DNA of 64,000 bases. Source: Bacteroidia bacterium. Its GTDB lineage: Bacteria; Bacteroidota; Bacteroidia; B-17B0; Aurantibacillaceae. Below are positions 54,348 through 64,000 of the stretch, one piece after another. Within the stretch, counting starts at the first letter, position 1. Each line of letters starts with the position of its first letter. Both the position numbers and the translations under genes were made by a program. The notes below the pieces were generated by a model that worked only from the letters and a program-made list of their open reading frames with translations, was not told where the DNA came from and did no database searches. The stretch spans positions 45,890 through 109,889 of the forward strand of contig JALHRL010000011.1 in NCBI GenBank assembly GCA_022841465.1. Direction: 5' to 3'.

Positions 54348-55334
54348 TTACACCGTTCTATTTAGTAAATGAATGGCAAATAATTGTAATTCGTTTTTCC
54401 GCTCAGCATCTGCTTTTACTTTAAATAAATAATCCAACGCAAGCTTTGTATGCTTGTCTGCCTCTTGTTTACAAAGTTCTTTTACATTTAGTTCGTTAAA
54501 AACCTCAAGCATTCCACTAACTTTTTCCTTGGCCTTTTCGATTTTTAATTCTAATAAACTTTTTATTTTATGATGTTGTTTTGCGTTAGAAATTTCAATG
54601 GCTTTTAAAAGTAAAAATGTTTTTTTGTTGGAAATGATGTCACCACCAACCTGCTTACCAAATTTTTGGGGATCATCTGCAAAAGCATCCAATAAATCAT
54701 CTAATAATTGAAAAGCAATACCAATATGTTTACCAAACTCGTATAAATTTTTTTGATCGCCGGTAGATGCGCCGGCATTAATTGCACCCATTTGAAGGCT
54801 ACAACCCAATAATACTGCCGTTTTATACGTTATCATTTGAATGTATTCCTCTACCTTAACGCGTTTTCTGGTCTCAAAATTCATATCCATTTGCTGACCT
54901 TCACAAACTTTTATAGCTGTGTCTGAAAAAACAAAAATTAATTTTTTAAATTCAGAATCGGAATAAGTTTGCAAAATCTCAAAGGCCTTCACCAACATTA
55001 CATCACCACTTAAAATTGCAATATTGGTATTCCACTTTTCATGAACCGTTTTTTTATTTCTTCGTAAAGGCGCTGCATCTAAAATGTCATCGTGTATAAG
55101 AGAAAAATTATGAAATAATTCCACACACATTGCCGAATTTAATGCAAGTTTTGGTTGCTTTTTAAAAAGCTCGCAAGCCATTAAAGCCAGTAAAGGCCTA
55201 ACTCTTTTTCCGCCTAATGATAAAATATAACTTTCGGGTTTATAAAGTTCCGGAGGTTCTTTTAAGTGCAATTTTTTCTTGTACTCTTCAAGATGCTTTT
55301 CAAATAATTTTAAATTTTCTTTAAAATAGTGCAC
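54348..55334 (-). CDS. Polyprenyl diphosphate synthase
   Basis: 328 aa, trans-isoprenyl diphosphate synthase. The first Asp-rich motif is LIHDDILDAAPLRR, the second FQLLDDLLDAFAD, and GGKRVRPLLALMACEL binds IPP. Length and motifs fit a geranylgeranyl- or longer-chain synthase; the product length cannot be told from sequence alone. Lies 17 nt behind rfbA and 2 nt before the thioesterase gene. Confidence 0.92.
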   Translation of the reverse strand: MHYFKENLKLFEKHLEEYKKKLHLKEPPELYKPESYILSLGGKRVRPLLALMACELFKKQPKLALNSAMCVELFHNFSLIHDDILDAAPLRRNKKTVHEKWNTNIAILSGDVMLVKAFEILQTYSDSEFKKLIFVFSDTAIKVCEGQQMDMNFETRKRVKVEEYIQMITYKTAVLLGCSLQMGAINAGASTGDQKNLYEFGKHIGIAFQLLDDLLDAFADDPQKFGKQVGGDIISNKKTFLLLKAIEISNAKQHHKIKSLLELKIEKAKEKVSGMLEVFNELNVKELCKQEADKHTKLALDYLFKVKADAERKNELQLFAIHLLNRTV

Positions 55335-55351
55335 AAATTTTTCTTTTAAAA

Positions 55352-56221
55352 TTAATCTGCTTGTTTAGCTAAATCCAGTAAATAATTTCCGTACCCGCTT
55401 TTTGTTAAGGGTTCTGCAACTTTAATTAACTGTTGTTTATTTATGTAGCCCATTTTAAAAGCTACTTCTTCAATACATCCTACTTTCAAGCCCTGCCTCT
55501 CTTCAATAACCTGTACAAATTGTCCGGCTTGCATTAAAGAAGCAAAAGTCCCAGTATCCAACCAAGCAGTTCCTCTATCCATAATACTTACTTTTAATTT
55601 CCCTTGCATTAAATACTCTTTATTCACATCAGTAATTTCATATTCACCGCGCGCACTTGGTTTCAAATTTTTTGCAATTTCAACAACTGTGTTATCATAA
55701 AAATATAATCCGGGGACCGCATAATTACTTTTGGGTTGCTTGGGTTTTTCTTCAATTGATAAAACATTGTATTGTTTATCAAACTCCACAACACCGTATC
55801 TTTCTGGATCACTAACGTGATATGCAAACACTACTCCACCTTCCGGATTATTTATTTTTTGTAACATACGACCCAATCCAACTCCATAAAAAATATTATC
55901 GCCTAAAACTAAAGCAACTTTATCCTTTCCAATAAATTCTTCACCTATTATAAATGCTTGCGCTAAGCCATTTGGAACCTCTTGTACTTTGTATGAAAAT
56001 TTACATCCAATGTTTTCTCCGCTTCCTAACAACTTCTGAAAGTTAGGCAGGTCGTGGGGTGTAGAGATAATTAATATTTCATTTATCCCAGACATCATCA
56101 AAACAGATAAGGGATAATAAATCATGGGTTTATCAAACACCGGCATCATTTGTTTACTCATGGCCAGTGTTAAAGGGTGCAAGCGGGTTCCGGAGCCTCC
56201 GGCTAATATAATTCCTTTCAT
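55352..56221 (-). CDS. rfbA: Glucose-1-phosphate thymidylyltransferase
   Basis: 289 aa, standard length. Makes dTDP-glucose for dTDP-rhamnose and related surface sugars. Motifs: [40 protein letters not shown] (nucleotide and sugar binding), [38 protein letters not shown], and [19 protein letters not shown]. The other rfb genes are not in the window. It is divergent from the giant repeat gene; the 262 bp between them hold no other gene I can see. Confidence 0.96.
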   Translation of the reverse strand: MKGIILAGGSGTRLHPLTLAMSKQMMPVFDKPMIYYPLSVLMMSGINEILIISTPHDLPNFQKLLGSGENIGCKFSYKVQEVPNGLAQAFIIGEEFIGKDKVALVLGDNIFYGVGLGRMLQKINNPEGGVVFAYHVSDPERYGVVEFDKQYNVLSIEEKPKQPKSNYAVPGLYFYDNTVVEIAKNLKPSARGEYEITDVNKEYLMQGKLKVSIMDRGTAWLDTGTFASLMQAGQFVQVIEERQGLKVGCIEEVAFKMGYINKQQLIKVAEPLTKSGYGNYLLDLAKQAD

Positions 56222-56483
56222 TTTTTTAATTTAAGTTTCGAATATAATCAAATTATGCGATAAAAATTTTACTTCATCTAATGCACAATTCTGTTTAATT
56301 TGAAAAATTGGATTCTGAAAATTAAAAAACACTATGCAGTTAAATGGCTAAAAACCAGCTAAATATGTTTAGATGTTTGTTATAACACAATCTGTTAAAA
56401 TTCATCTACTAAATAATTAGATTCATCTAAAATTAATTGCATTTAATGGCTAAAATTCTAATTTTATACGGCATTTTAACTGT

Positions 56484-59400
56484 TTGAAAATCAAGTTCAA
56501 ATACATATTTTTTATTCTGTTCATTTTCTTAATTGAAAATGCATTTTCTCAAATTCAAAACTGGGCACAATGGGAATCGGCTGTTAGACCAACTTACACC
56601 GCAGGAACGGCAGGCACTGGTGAAAGAGCTTATAAAGTTGCTATTAGTCCGGTTGACCAAAGTGTGTATACAGTTGGTACATTTAATTCAAGTAATTTTG
56701 CTGCCAATTTTAACTTAGCACACAGTGGTTCGGGTGATGGTTTTATTGTAAAACATAATGCTGCCGGCGTGTTTCAGTGGAGTGTAAAAACAGGTTCTAA
56801 CAATGTAACGCCAGATATTGTATATGGCGTTGATATTGATCCTTCCGGCAATGTATATGTGGTAGGCCAATTTGGGGGGATAGTGGACTTCGACCCAAGT
56901 GCAGCAGGAGTTACCAACTTAACTTCCGCAGGGGCTTCTGATATTTTTGTTGCAAAATATACAAGTGCTGGTGCGTTATTATGGGCAAGGCGCGCAGGAA
57001 GTACGAATGGCGATATTGGTTACGCAGTTAAAGCAGACGCAAACGGAGTATACATTACGGGTACTTACAATGCATCGGGCGCAACTTTTCCTGCACCAAA
57101 TCAAACAATAACTTTAACAAGTGCAGGTGGTGGACAAGATATTTTTTGCGCAAAGTATGCTACAAATGGGGATGTCAATTGGGTAAGAAAATCTGGAAGC
57201 GGTAGTGCTTCCGGCGATACAGGTTTTGATATAACTACCGATGGCAGTAATGTGTTTTTAATTGGTGAATACTTAGGTAATTGTGATGTTTTTGATGGTT
57301 CTAACAACACTATTTTTACTTTAACAAACCAGGGCGGCACCTCCGATGTAGCCATAATCGCATATGATAATACAGGTTTACCTATTTGGGCCACTAATGT
57401 TTCCTCTAATAGTACTGATTATGGAAGAGGAATTTGTATTGATGCAAACAACCTCTATGTTACAGGTGGTGTAAGAACCAATGCAAATTTTAAACATCCA
57501 ACACCAGATTTCACTACAACCTCTGCAAACACAAATGATGCATTTGTGGCAAGCATTAATAAATCAAACGGTGTATTTAACTGGGCAAAAACAATTCCGG
57601 GAAGTGGAACTTTAGAATATGGGACTTCAATAGCTTACCATCCCTCAGGAAAAATTTATTTAACAGGTTTGTTCAATAATAATATAAATTTTACTTCACT
57701 AGGTGGAACAAACTTTACCATTACCACTACAGCAGGAGTGAGTGATGTTTTTGTTGCCTCCTTTTTTACAAATGGTGGTTTTTATTTTGCAAATAAAGCA
57801 GGAAGCGCGCAAGCTGATATTGGTTGGGGAATAGATGTTAATCCAATTGGTGATGTTTTTGTTTCCGGTGAAATTGGTACTAATGCAAGTTTCCCACCTT
57901 TTACCGGGCAAAGTAGTGGTGTTGGGGCAGCCAATATTTTTACTGCAAAAATGGGTTGTGGGCTTTTACTTCCAAATCCGGTTGCCGGGGCAGACCAAAC
58001 AGTTTGTGCCACAACGGCAACCATGGCGGCAACAACACCTACCAGTGGTGCAGGAACATGGAGTTTAATGGCAGGTAGTGGCTCACCCGTTACACCAAGT
58101 TCTCCCAATTCTCAAATTACAACATTAGGCGTTGGTACAAACACTTTTGTTTGGCAAATTTCAAGTGCCGGATGTGTTCCACTCTCTGATACCATGTTAA
58201 TTATTAGAGATGATTTTCCTTCAACTTCTCTTGCAGGCTCTAACCAAACTGTATGTGCTACTAATGCAACATTGGCTGGTAATACACCTGCCGTGGGTTC
58301 AGGAAGTTGGACATTGCAATCCGGTACTGGTAATATTTCAACCGCTACTGCTCCAAATTCTGGATTAACTGCATTAGGTGTTGGTGTTAATATTTTTCAA
58401 TGGTCGATAACAAACGGTGTTTGTCCGCCTTCTAACTCTACTGTTTCTGTTCAAAGAGATAATGTTCCCACAACTTCTATTGCCGGACCTAACCAAACGG
58501 TTTGTGCCACTACAGCAACACTCGCAGGCAATGTTGCGGCTGTAGGTAATGGAACATGGACTTTAGTTTCAGGTGCTGGCACAATTACAAATCCAAATTC
58601 ACCAACATCAGGAATAACAGGGCTTGGCGTTGGTGTAAATGTTTTTGAATGGGAAATTGGAAATGGTGTTTGTCCAACTTCCTCATCAACTGTTTCTATT
58701 CAACGCGATAATTTTCCTTCAGCATCTGTTGCAGGCTCTAACCAAACGGTTTGTGCCACCACAGCTAATTTAGCAGGAAACATTCCTGCCGTTGGTAGTG
58801 GTACTTGGTCGCTTGTATCAGGTGGAGCTACAATTACAAATACCAGTTTAGCTACAACCGGAATTACGGCATTAGCAGTTGGTGTAAACGTTTTTCAATG
58901 GGAAATTGGTAATGGTGTTTGTCCTACAAATAGTTCAACTGTTTCAATTCAACGAGATAATTTTCCAACAATTGCAAACGCTGGTCCAAATCAAACAGTT
59001 TGTGCAACAACTGCCACCTTTGCCGCTAACTCTGCAGCCGTTGGTACTGGTACATGGTCATTATTATCTGGAAGTGGTGTTGTTACAAATCCAAATTCTG
59101 AAACAAGCGGAATTACCGGTTTAGGAATTGGTATAAATATTTTTGAATGGGAAATCGGAAACGGAGTATGCCCTACAACAACTTCTACTGTTTCCATTCA
59201 ACGAGATCAGGTTCCAACTATTTCAAATGCTGGACCTAATCAAACCGTTTGTGCAACTAATGCAATTATGGCCGCCAATACTGCTACCATTGGTAGTGGT
59301 TCATGGTCATTAATTTCAGGTGGGGGTACAATTACAAATTCACTTTCACCAACAACAGCCATTACCGCTTTAGCTGTTGGAGTAAATGTATTTCAATGGC

Positions 59401-62400
59401 AAATAGAAAATGGTGTTTGTCCTGCATCCATTTCTACTGTTAGTATTCAGCGAGATGCTATACCAACAGTTGCGAATGCCGGACCTAATCAAACTCTTTG
59501 TGCAACTACAACAGCAACTTTAGCAGGAAATAATCCTGCAGTTGGCACAGGTACATGGACATTAATTTCAGGTGGTGGAACAATTACAAATCCTAATTCA
59601 CCAACAAGTGGAATAACTGCTTTAGCAATAGGTATAAATATTTTTCAATGGACAATTGGCAATGGTGTTTGTCCATCATCAACAAGTACTGTTTTAATTC
59701 AAGACGATCCTGTTCCAACAATCTCTAATGCAGGACCAAACCAAATTATTTGTTCAACAACTGCAACTTTAGCGGGTAATAATCCTTCACCGGGCGCGGG
59801 TACTTGGAATGTTTTAGTTGGTTCAGGAAATGTTGTTACACCAACTTCTGCTAACTCACAAGTAACAGGTTTAAGTATAGGTAGCAACGTATTTGAGTGG
59901 GTAATTACAAGTGGCTCTTGTCCCCCCTCTTCTTCTACTGTAAATATTCAATTAGATGCAAATCCTACAATTGCAAATGCTGGTTCTAATCAATCTGTTT
60001 GTGCATCAAGTACTTTAATGGCAGCAAATACTCCGGTTATTGGAAATGGATTCTGGACATTAATTTCGGGAAGTGGTACAATTCCATCTCCATCATCGCC
60101 AAATACAAATATTACCGGAATTGGTGTAGGTACAAATGTTTTTCAATGGACCATATCTAATGGGGTGTGCCCTGCCTCTATTTCCACCGTTTCTATTGTC
60201 AGATTTTTACCTCCAACCCCTGCTGCTGCAGGACCAAACCAAACATTATGTGCATCGCCAAATACCATAATGGCAGCAAACACTCCTGCTATAGGAACAG
60301 GTTCGTGGACATTAATTTCTGGTATAGGCGCTATTACAACTCCAACATTAGCAAACACAACCATAACAGGATTGGGTTTTGGTTCAAATATTTTTCAATG
60401 GGAAATTACAAATGGTGTATGCCCGCCATCTTCATCAACAGTTTTAATTCAACATGACAATAATCCAACTATTGCTAGCGCTGGTTCAAATCAAACTGTT
60501 TGCGCGAGTAGTGCATTAATGGCTGCTAATGTTCCGGCTGTTGGTACAGGATCATGGACACTAATTTCAGGAGGAGGTACAATTGTATCTCCTACGTTGC
60601 CAAATACAAACATTACCGGATTAGGTGTTGGAGTTAATGTTTTTCAATGGACAATTTCTAATGGCTCGTGTCCACCTTCAAGTTCTACTGTTTCTATTCA
60701 ACAGGATTTACCTCCAACTATTTCTGTCGCTGGGCCCAATCAAACAGTTTGTGCAACCAGTGCTTTAATGACAGCTAACGTTCCGGCAATTGGCACAGGA
60801 TCTTGGACTGTGGTTTCAGGAAGCGGAACTTTTATATCCATTAATTCTCCTGTAACATCTGTAAATCCAATTGGCGTTGGTGTAAATGTTTATCAATGGA
60901 CTATAGGAAATGGTGTATGTCCGCCATCCTCATCAACAGTGTTGGTTCAACAAGATTTAAATCCTACTTTATCAAATGCCGGGTCTAGTCAATCTGTTTG
61001 TGCAAATACAGCAACGCTATCAGCCAACACCCCGATTGTAGGCACAGGCGTATGGAATGTGTTAGTGGGTAGTGGTATTATACTTACACCTACTTCACCT
61101 AACTCACAAGTAATAACTTTAAGTGCAGGAGCAAATGTTTTTGAGTGGACCATTTCAAATGGTGTTTGCCCACCTTCTTCTTCAACAGTTTTAGTGCAAC
61201 AAGATTTACCACCATCCATTGCTAATGCAGGTCCTTCACAAAGCTTATGCTTAGTTTCTAATGCAACAATGGCAGCTAACGTTCCTGCTATAGGCACAGG
61301 ATCATGGACCTTATTATCAGGCTCAGGAAATATTACAACAGCCTCTTCACCTAATTCAGGTATTACTGCTTTGGGTATTGGTGTGAATACCTTTCAATGG
61401 ACAACCAGTAATGGTGTTTGCCCAACTTCTAGTTCTACTATGTCTATCACCAGATTTTTACCTCCTACCGTTTCAAATGCCGGAATCAACCAAACAGTTT
61501 GTGCAACAGTAGCAACATTAAATGGAAATGTTCCATTTTTTGGTACAGGCTCTTGGACATTAGTGTCCGGTATTGGAACCATTGTTACACCAACCTTGGC
61601 AACTACTAATATTACCGGTTTAGGTGTAGGTGTAAATGTTTTTGCGTGGACTATTTCAAATGGAAACTGCCCTCCATCAACTACAACTGTTTCCATTCAA
61701 CGCGATGATAACCCTACTGTTTCTAATGCCGGTAGTAATCAAACCATTTGTTCTTCTACCACTACACTTGCAGGTAATATTCCTACAGTGGGAACAGGTA
61801 CTTGGACGGTAATTTCAGGTGCAGGAATTTTTGCAAATGCCAATTTAGGAAACACTACTGTTAGTGGATTAAATTTTGGAGCCAATGTTTTCCAATGGAC
61901 CATTGGTAATGGCGTGTGTGCTACTTCTTCTTCAACTGTATTAATTCAAAGAGATCAACCTCCAACAGTTTCTGCTGCAGGTATCAATCAAACAGTTTGC
62001 GCAACATCTGCAAACTTGGCTGGAAACATACCTGCCGTGGGAACAGGTACGTGGACATTAATTTCCGGTATTGGAACAATTACAAATGCGAACTTGGCAA
62101 CAAGTGCTGTAACTGCTTTAGGTGGGGGTATAAATGTTTTTCAATGGACTATTGGTAATGGTGTGTGTCCGAACTCTTCTTCTACCGTTTCTATTCAACG
62201 CGATTTACCTCCTACTGCTTCAAATGCAGGAGTTAATCAAACCGTTTGTGTAACTAATACTACAACACTTGCAGGAAATGCGCCAGCCATTGGTACAGGT
62301 ACATGGAGTGTTGTTTTTGGAAGTGGTACTATTACTAATCCTAATTTACCTAACTCTACAGTTAACCCCATTGGCTTAGGTTTAAATACTTTCCAGTGGA

Positions 62401-64000
62401 CAATTGGCAATGGTGTTTGTGCTAATTCTTCTTCTACTGTTTCTGTTCAAGTGGATCAGGTTCCTACAATTGCTAATGCCGGATCTAATCAAACTGTTTG
62501 TTCTACTAATGCTACGCTTGCCGGTAATCTTCCGGGGGTTGGTACAGGAACATGGACTTTAATTTCAGGAGCCGGTACAATTACAAATCCGAATACATTT
62601 AATAGTCCTGTAACATTATTAGGAGCTGGAATAAATGTTTTTCAATGGACAATTGGAAATGGTGTTTGTGCGAATTCTTCTGCTACTGTTTCTATTCAAC
62701 GTGATTTACCGCCTACCATAGCTAACGCAGGGCCTAATCAAACGGTATGTGCAACAGGCGTTACACTTGCTGGTAATACGCCAATAGTGGGTACAGGTGT
62801 TTGGACACTAATTTCAGGAAGTGGTTCAATTACAAATCCTAATTTACCAAATACCACTGTAACAGGATTAAATTCAATTGTATCAAACATTTTCCAATGG
62901 GCAATTTCAAATGGTGTATGCGCAACATCAACTTCTACTGTTTTAATTGATGCGGATGATCCGCCAACACCTGCAATTGCAGGTCCTAATCAAACAGTTT
63001 GTGCAACTTCTGTAACAATGGCTGCAAACACCCCTGCTATTGGTACAGGATCGTGGACATTAATTTCAGGAAGTGGTTCGTTTGTTTCTCCAACAGCGCC
63101 CAACACTGCAATAACCGGATTAGGTGTTGGTATAAATGTATTTCAATGGACCACATTTAATGGTGCATGTCCTGCTACTACTTCAACAGTTTCAGTGCAA
63201 CAAGATGTTAGCCCCACAGTTTCAAATGCCGGCCCTAGTCAATCTGTATGCGCCAACTTTGCAAACTTAGCAGGGAACATTCCTGCAATTGGAACCGGAA
63301 CATGGACTTTAATTTCAGGTGGTGGTTCAATTACAAATCCTAATTTACCAAATACATCCGTGACCGGATTATCTATTGGAGCAAACGTTTTTCAATGGGC
63401 AATAAGCAATGGAGTTTGTCCAGTTTCTACATCAACAGTTTTAGTTTCTGCAGACCCTCTTCCAACTGCTGCTAATGCAGGACCTAATCAAGTTATTTGT
63501 TCGCCAAACACCAACTTAAATGGAAATATTCCTGCAATAGGAACAGGTTCTTGGTCATTAGTTTCCGGAAGCGGATCTATCGTAAGCCCTAACTTAGCTA
63601 ATACTGCAATAACAGGCTTAGGCTTTGGCGTAAATGTTTTCCAATGGCAAATTGTAAGTGGTGCTTGCCCTCCATCAAACTCAACCGTTTCAATTCAATA
63701 TGATCAACCACCGACTCCGGCAGCTGCAGGACCTAACCAAGCTATATGTGCGAACAGTGCAACACTTGCCGCAAATACCCCAATTGTAGGAACAGGAGTT
63801 TGGAATGTTTTAGTAGGTGGTGGGATTTTACTTACACCTACTTCGCCTAATTCTCAAGTACTGTTTTTAAGTGTTGGTGCTAATGTTTTTGAGTGGACCA
63901 TTTCAAATGGTGTTTGCCCACCTTCTTCTTCAACAGTTTTAGTGCAACAAGATTTACCACCATCCATTGCTAATGCAGGTCCTTCACAAAGCTTATGCTT
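56484..64000 (+). CDS. Giant secreted repeat protein (beta-propeller plus tandem 83-84-aa repeats), 3' end outside the window
   Basis: Open from TTG 56484 to the window edge, more than 2,500 codons without a stop. Residues 1-23 are a signal peptide (KIKFKYIFFILFIFLIENAFSQ, no ATG available upstream). Residues ~30-490 are SBBP-type beta-propeller repeats (VYTVGTFNSSNF, NVYVVGQFGGIVDFDPSAAG, FVAKYTSAGALLWARR). From ~498 run at least 24 tandem repeats, each with a core like NAGPNQTVCA...GTGTWTLISG...GVGVNVFQWTI.NGVCP...STVSIQ. Such proteins in Bacteroidota usually end in a T9SS sorting domain and act as surface adhesins; the end is not seen here, so export route is inference. Confidence 0.88.
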   Translation, partial: MKIKFKYIFFILFIFLIENAFSQIQNWAQWESAVRPTYTAGTAGTGERAYKVAISPVDQSVYTVGTFNSSNFAANFNLAHSGSGDGFIVKHNAAGVFQWSVKTGSNNVTPDIVYGVDIDPSGNVYVVGQFGGIVDFDPSAAGVTNLTSAGASDIFVAKYTSAGALLWARRAGSTNGDIGYAVKADANGVYITGTYNASGATFPAPNQTITLTSAGGGQDIFCAKYATNGDVNWVRKSGSGSASGDTGFDITTDGSNVFLIGEYLGNCDVFDGSNNTIFTLTNQGGTSDVAIIAYDNTGLPIWATNVSSNSTDYGRGICIDANNLYVTGGVRTNANFKHPTPDFTTTSANTNDAFVASINKSNGVFNWAKTIPGSGTLEYGTSIAYHPSGKIYLTGLFNNNINFTSLGGTNFTITTTAGVSDVFVASFFTNGGFYFANKAGSAQADIGWGIDVNPIGDVFVSGEIGTNASFPPFTGQSSGVGAANIFTAKMGCGLLLPNPVAGADQTVCATTATMAATTPTSGAGTWSLMAGSGSPVTPSSPNSQITTLGVGTNTFVWQISSAGCVPLSDTMLIIRDDFPSTSLAGSNQTVCATNATLAGNTPAVGSGSWTLQSGTGNISTATAPNSGLTALGVGVNIFQWSITNGVCPPSNSTVSVQRDNVPTTSIAGPNQTVCATTATLAGNVAAVGNGTWTLVSGAGTITNPNSPTSGITGLGVGVNVFEWEIGNGVCPTSSSTVSIQRDNFPSASVAGSNQTVCATTANLAGNIPAVGSGTWSLVSGGATITNTSLATTGITALAVGVNVFQWEIGNGVCPTNSSTVSIQRDNFPTIANAGPNQTVCATTATFAANSAAVGTGTWSLLSGSGVVTNPNSETSGITGLGIGINIFEWEIGNGVCPTTTSTVSIQRDQVPTISNAGPNQTVCATNAIMAANTATIGSGSWSLISGGGTITNSLSPTTAITALAVGVNVFQWQIENGVCPASISTVSIQRDAIPTVANAGPNQTLCATTTATLAGNNPAVGTGTWTLISGGGTITNPNSPTSGITALAIGINIFQWTIGNGVCPSSTSTVLIQDDPVPTISNAGPNQIICSTTATLAGNNPSPGAGTWNVLVGSGNVVTPTSANSQVTGLSIGSNVFEWVITSGSCPPSSSTVNIQLDANPTIANAGSNQSVCASSTLMAANTPVIGNGFWTLISGSGTIPSPSSPNTNITGIGVGTNVFQWTISNGVCPASISTVSIVRFLPPTPAAAGPNQTLCASPNTIMAANTPAIGTGSWTLISGIGAITTPTLANTTITGLGFGSNIFQWEITNGVCPPSSSTVLIQHDNNPTIASAGSNQTVCASSALMAANVPAVGTGSWTLISGGGTIVSPTLPNTNITGLGVGVNVFQWTISNGSCPPSSSTVSIQQDLPPTISVAGPNQTVCATSALMTANVPAIGTGSWTVVSGSGTFISINSPVTSVNPIGVGVNVYQWTIGNGVCPPSSSTVLVQQDLNPTLSNAGSSQSVCANTATLSANTPIVGTGVWNVLVGSGIILTPTSPNSQVITLSAGANVFEWTISNGVCPPSSSTVLVQQDLPPSIANAGPSQSLCLVSNATMAANVPAIGTGSWTLLSGSGNITTASSPNSGITALGIGVNTFQWTTSNGVCPTSSSTMSITRFLPPTVSNAGINQTVCATVATLNGNVPFFGTGSWTLVSGIGTIVTPTLATTNITGLGVGVNVFAWTISNGNCPPSTTTVSIQRDDNPTVSNAGSNQTICSSTTTLAGNIPTVGTGTWTVISGAGIFANANLGNTTVSGLNFGANVFQWTIGNGVCATSSSTVLIQRDQPPTVSAAGINQTVCATSANLAGNIPAVGTGTWTLISGIGTITNANLATSAVTALGGGINVFQWTIGNGVCPNSSSTVSIQRDLPPTASNAGVNQTVCVTNTTTLAGNAPAIGTGTWSVVFGSGTITNPNLPNSTVNPIGLGLNTFQWTIGNGVCANSSSTVSVQVDQVPTIANAGSNQTVCSTNATLAGNLPGVGTGTWTLISGAGTITNPNTFNSPVTLLGAGINVFQWTIGNGVCANSSATVSIQRDLPPTIANAGPNQTVCATGVTLAGNTPIVGTGVWTLISGSGSITNPNLPNTTVTGLNSIVSNIFQWAISNGVCATSTSTVLIDADDPPTPAIAGPNQTVCATSVTMAANTPAIGTGSWTLISGSGSFVSPTAPNTAITGLGVGINVFQWTTFNGACPATTSTVSVQQDVSPTVSNAGPSQSVCANFANLAGNIPAIGTGTWTLISGGGSITNPNLPNTSVTGLSIGANVFQWAISNGVCPVSTSTVLVSADPLPTAANAGPNQVICSPNTNLNGNIPAIGTGSWSLVSGSGSIVSPNLANTAITGLGFGVNVFQWQIVSGACPPSNSTVSIQYDQPPTPAAAGPNQAICANSATLAANTPIVGTGVWNVLVGGGILLTPTSPNSQVLFLSVGANVFEWTISNGVCPPSSSTVLVQQDLPPSIANAGPSQSLC
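57975..64000 (+). repeat. Tandem protein-coding repeat array, period 249-252 bp, 24 complete units plus a partial one
   Basis: Repeat starts (Ala-Gly codons before NQT) fall near 57984, 58231, 58483, 58732, 58980, 59229, 59478, 59730, 59979, 60228, 60480, 60729, 60978, 61230, 61479, 61728, 61977, 62226, 62478, 62727, 62979, 63228, 63477, 63724 and 63975. Spacing is 83 or 84 codons. Units keep Cys at the QTVCA and NGVCP positions, suggesting one disulfide per unit. Confidence 0.92.

Noticed and set aside
57101..61696. Many minus-strand ORFs of 60-108 codons across the giant gene
   Set aside because: They repeat with the array period and are antisense shadows of the open + strand frame.
57975..64000. 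Regularly spaced repeats that could suggest a CRISPR array or satellite DNA
   Set aside because: The period is a multiple of 3 (249/252), one frame stays open throughout, and variation is mostly synonymous or conservative, so it is a coding repeat.

Overview
The window is AT-rich DNA from a member of the Bacteroidota. Four things support this: type IX secretion system (T9SS) sorting domains and PorP/SprF proteins; families typical of the phylum (DUF2723/GT117, CarboxypepD_reg-like domains, PD40-OmpA proteins, giant repeat adhesins); promoters of the TTTG-N18-21-TAnnTTTG type instead of the E. coli type; and little Shine-Dalgarno signal with frequent TTG starts. Genus cannot be read from the sequence; a Flavobacteriia-like organism is a reasonable guess.

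Layout. 1-9.4 kb holds mixed small genes: the end of a SpoIIE-type phosphatase, a secreted alpha/beta hydrolase, CsbD, YiaA/B, a Crp/Fnr regulator, a DsbA-like protein, a DEAD-box helicase, a STAS-like protein paired with a histidine kinase, and PepSY-like and cupin proteins. 9.4-15.1 kb holds a polysaccharide deacetylase with no normal start codon, a large DUF2723 membrane protein, tRNA-Gln, a YdeI-like protein and a DUF58 protein. 15.1-30.6 kb is one T9SS/adhesin operon: three paralogous secreted proteins with T9SS type B C-termini alternate with two PorP/SprF proteins and one PorE-like OmpA protein. Two of the three adhesins share an apparently exact 2,447-bp 3' segment. 30.6-35.8 kb holds an ECF sigma factor, uvrA, a two-domain cupin protein and a surface/periplasmic protein.

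35.8-45.7 kb is a compact minus-strand operon trpE-G-D-C-F-B-A followed by a DAHP synthase, aroB and aroA, so tryptophan synthesis and part of chorismate supply share one transcript. A complete ribosome-mediated attenuator lies in front of trpE: a Bacteroidota promoter, a 20-residue leader peptide with three consecutive Trp codons, mutually exclusive 1:2 and 2:3 pairings, and a strong 3:4 terminator. This is the most interesting regulatory system in the window.

45.9-56.2 kb holds cdsA, a minus-strand run guaA - LysM/PBP protein - hemF - tilS - two uncharacterised genes, tRNA-Pro, a small GIY-YIG nuclease unit that repeats the tRNA 3' end, and a thioesterase, a polyprenyl synthase and rfbA. 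The GIY-YIG unit, with its partial second copy and paired hairpins, looks like a tiny mobile module anchored on the T-loop of tRNA-Pro. From 56.5 kb to the window edge runs one open giant gene: a secreted protein with an N-terminal beta-propeller followed by at least 24 tandem 83-84-residue repeats; its end lies outside the window.
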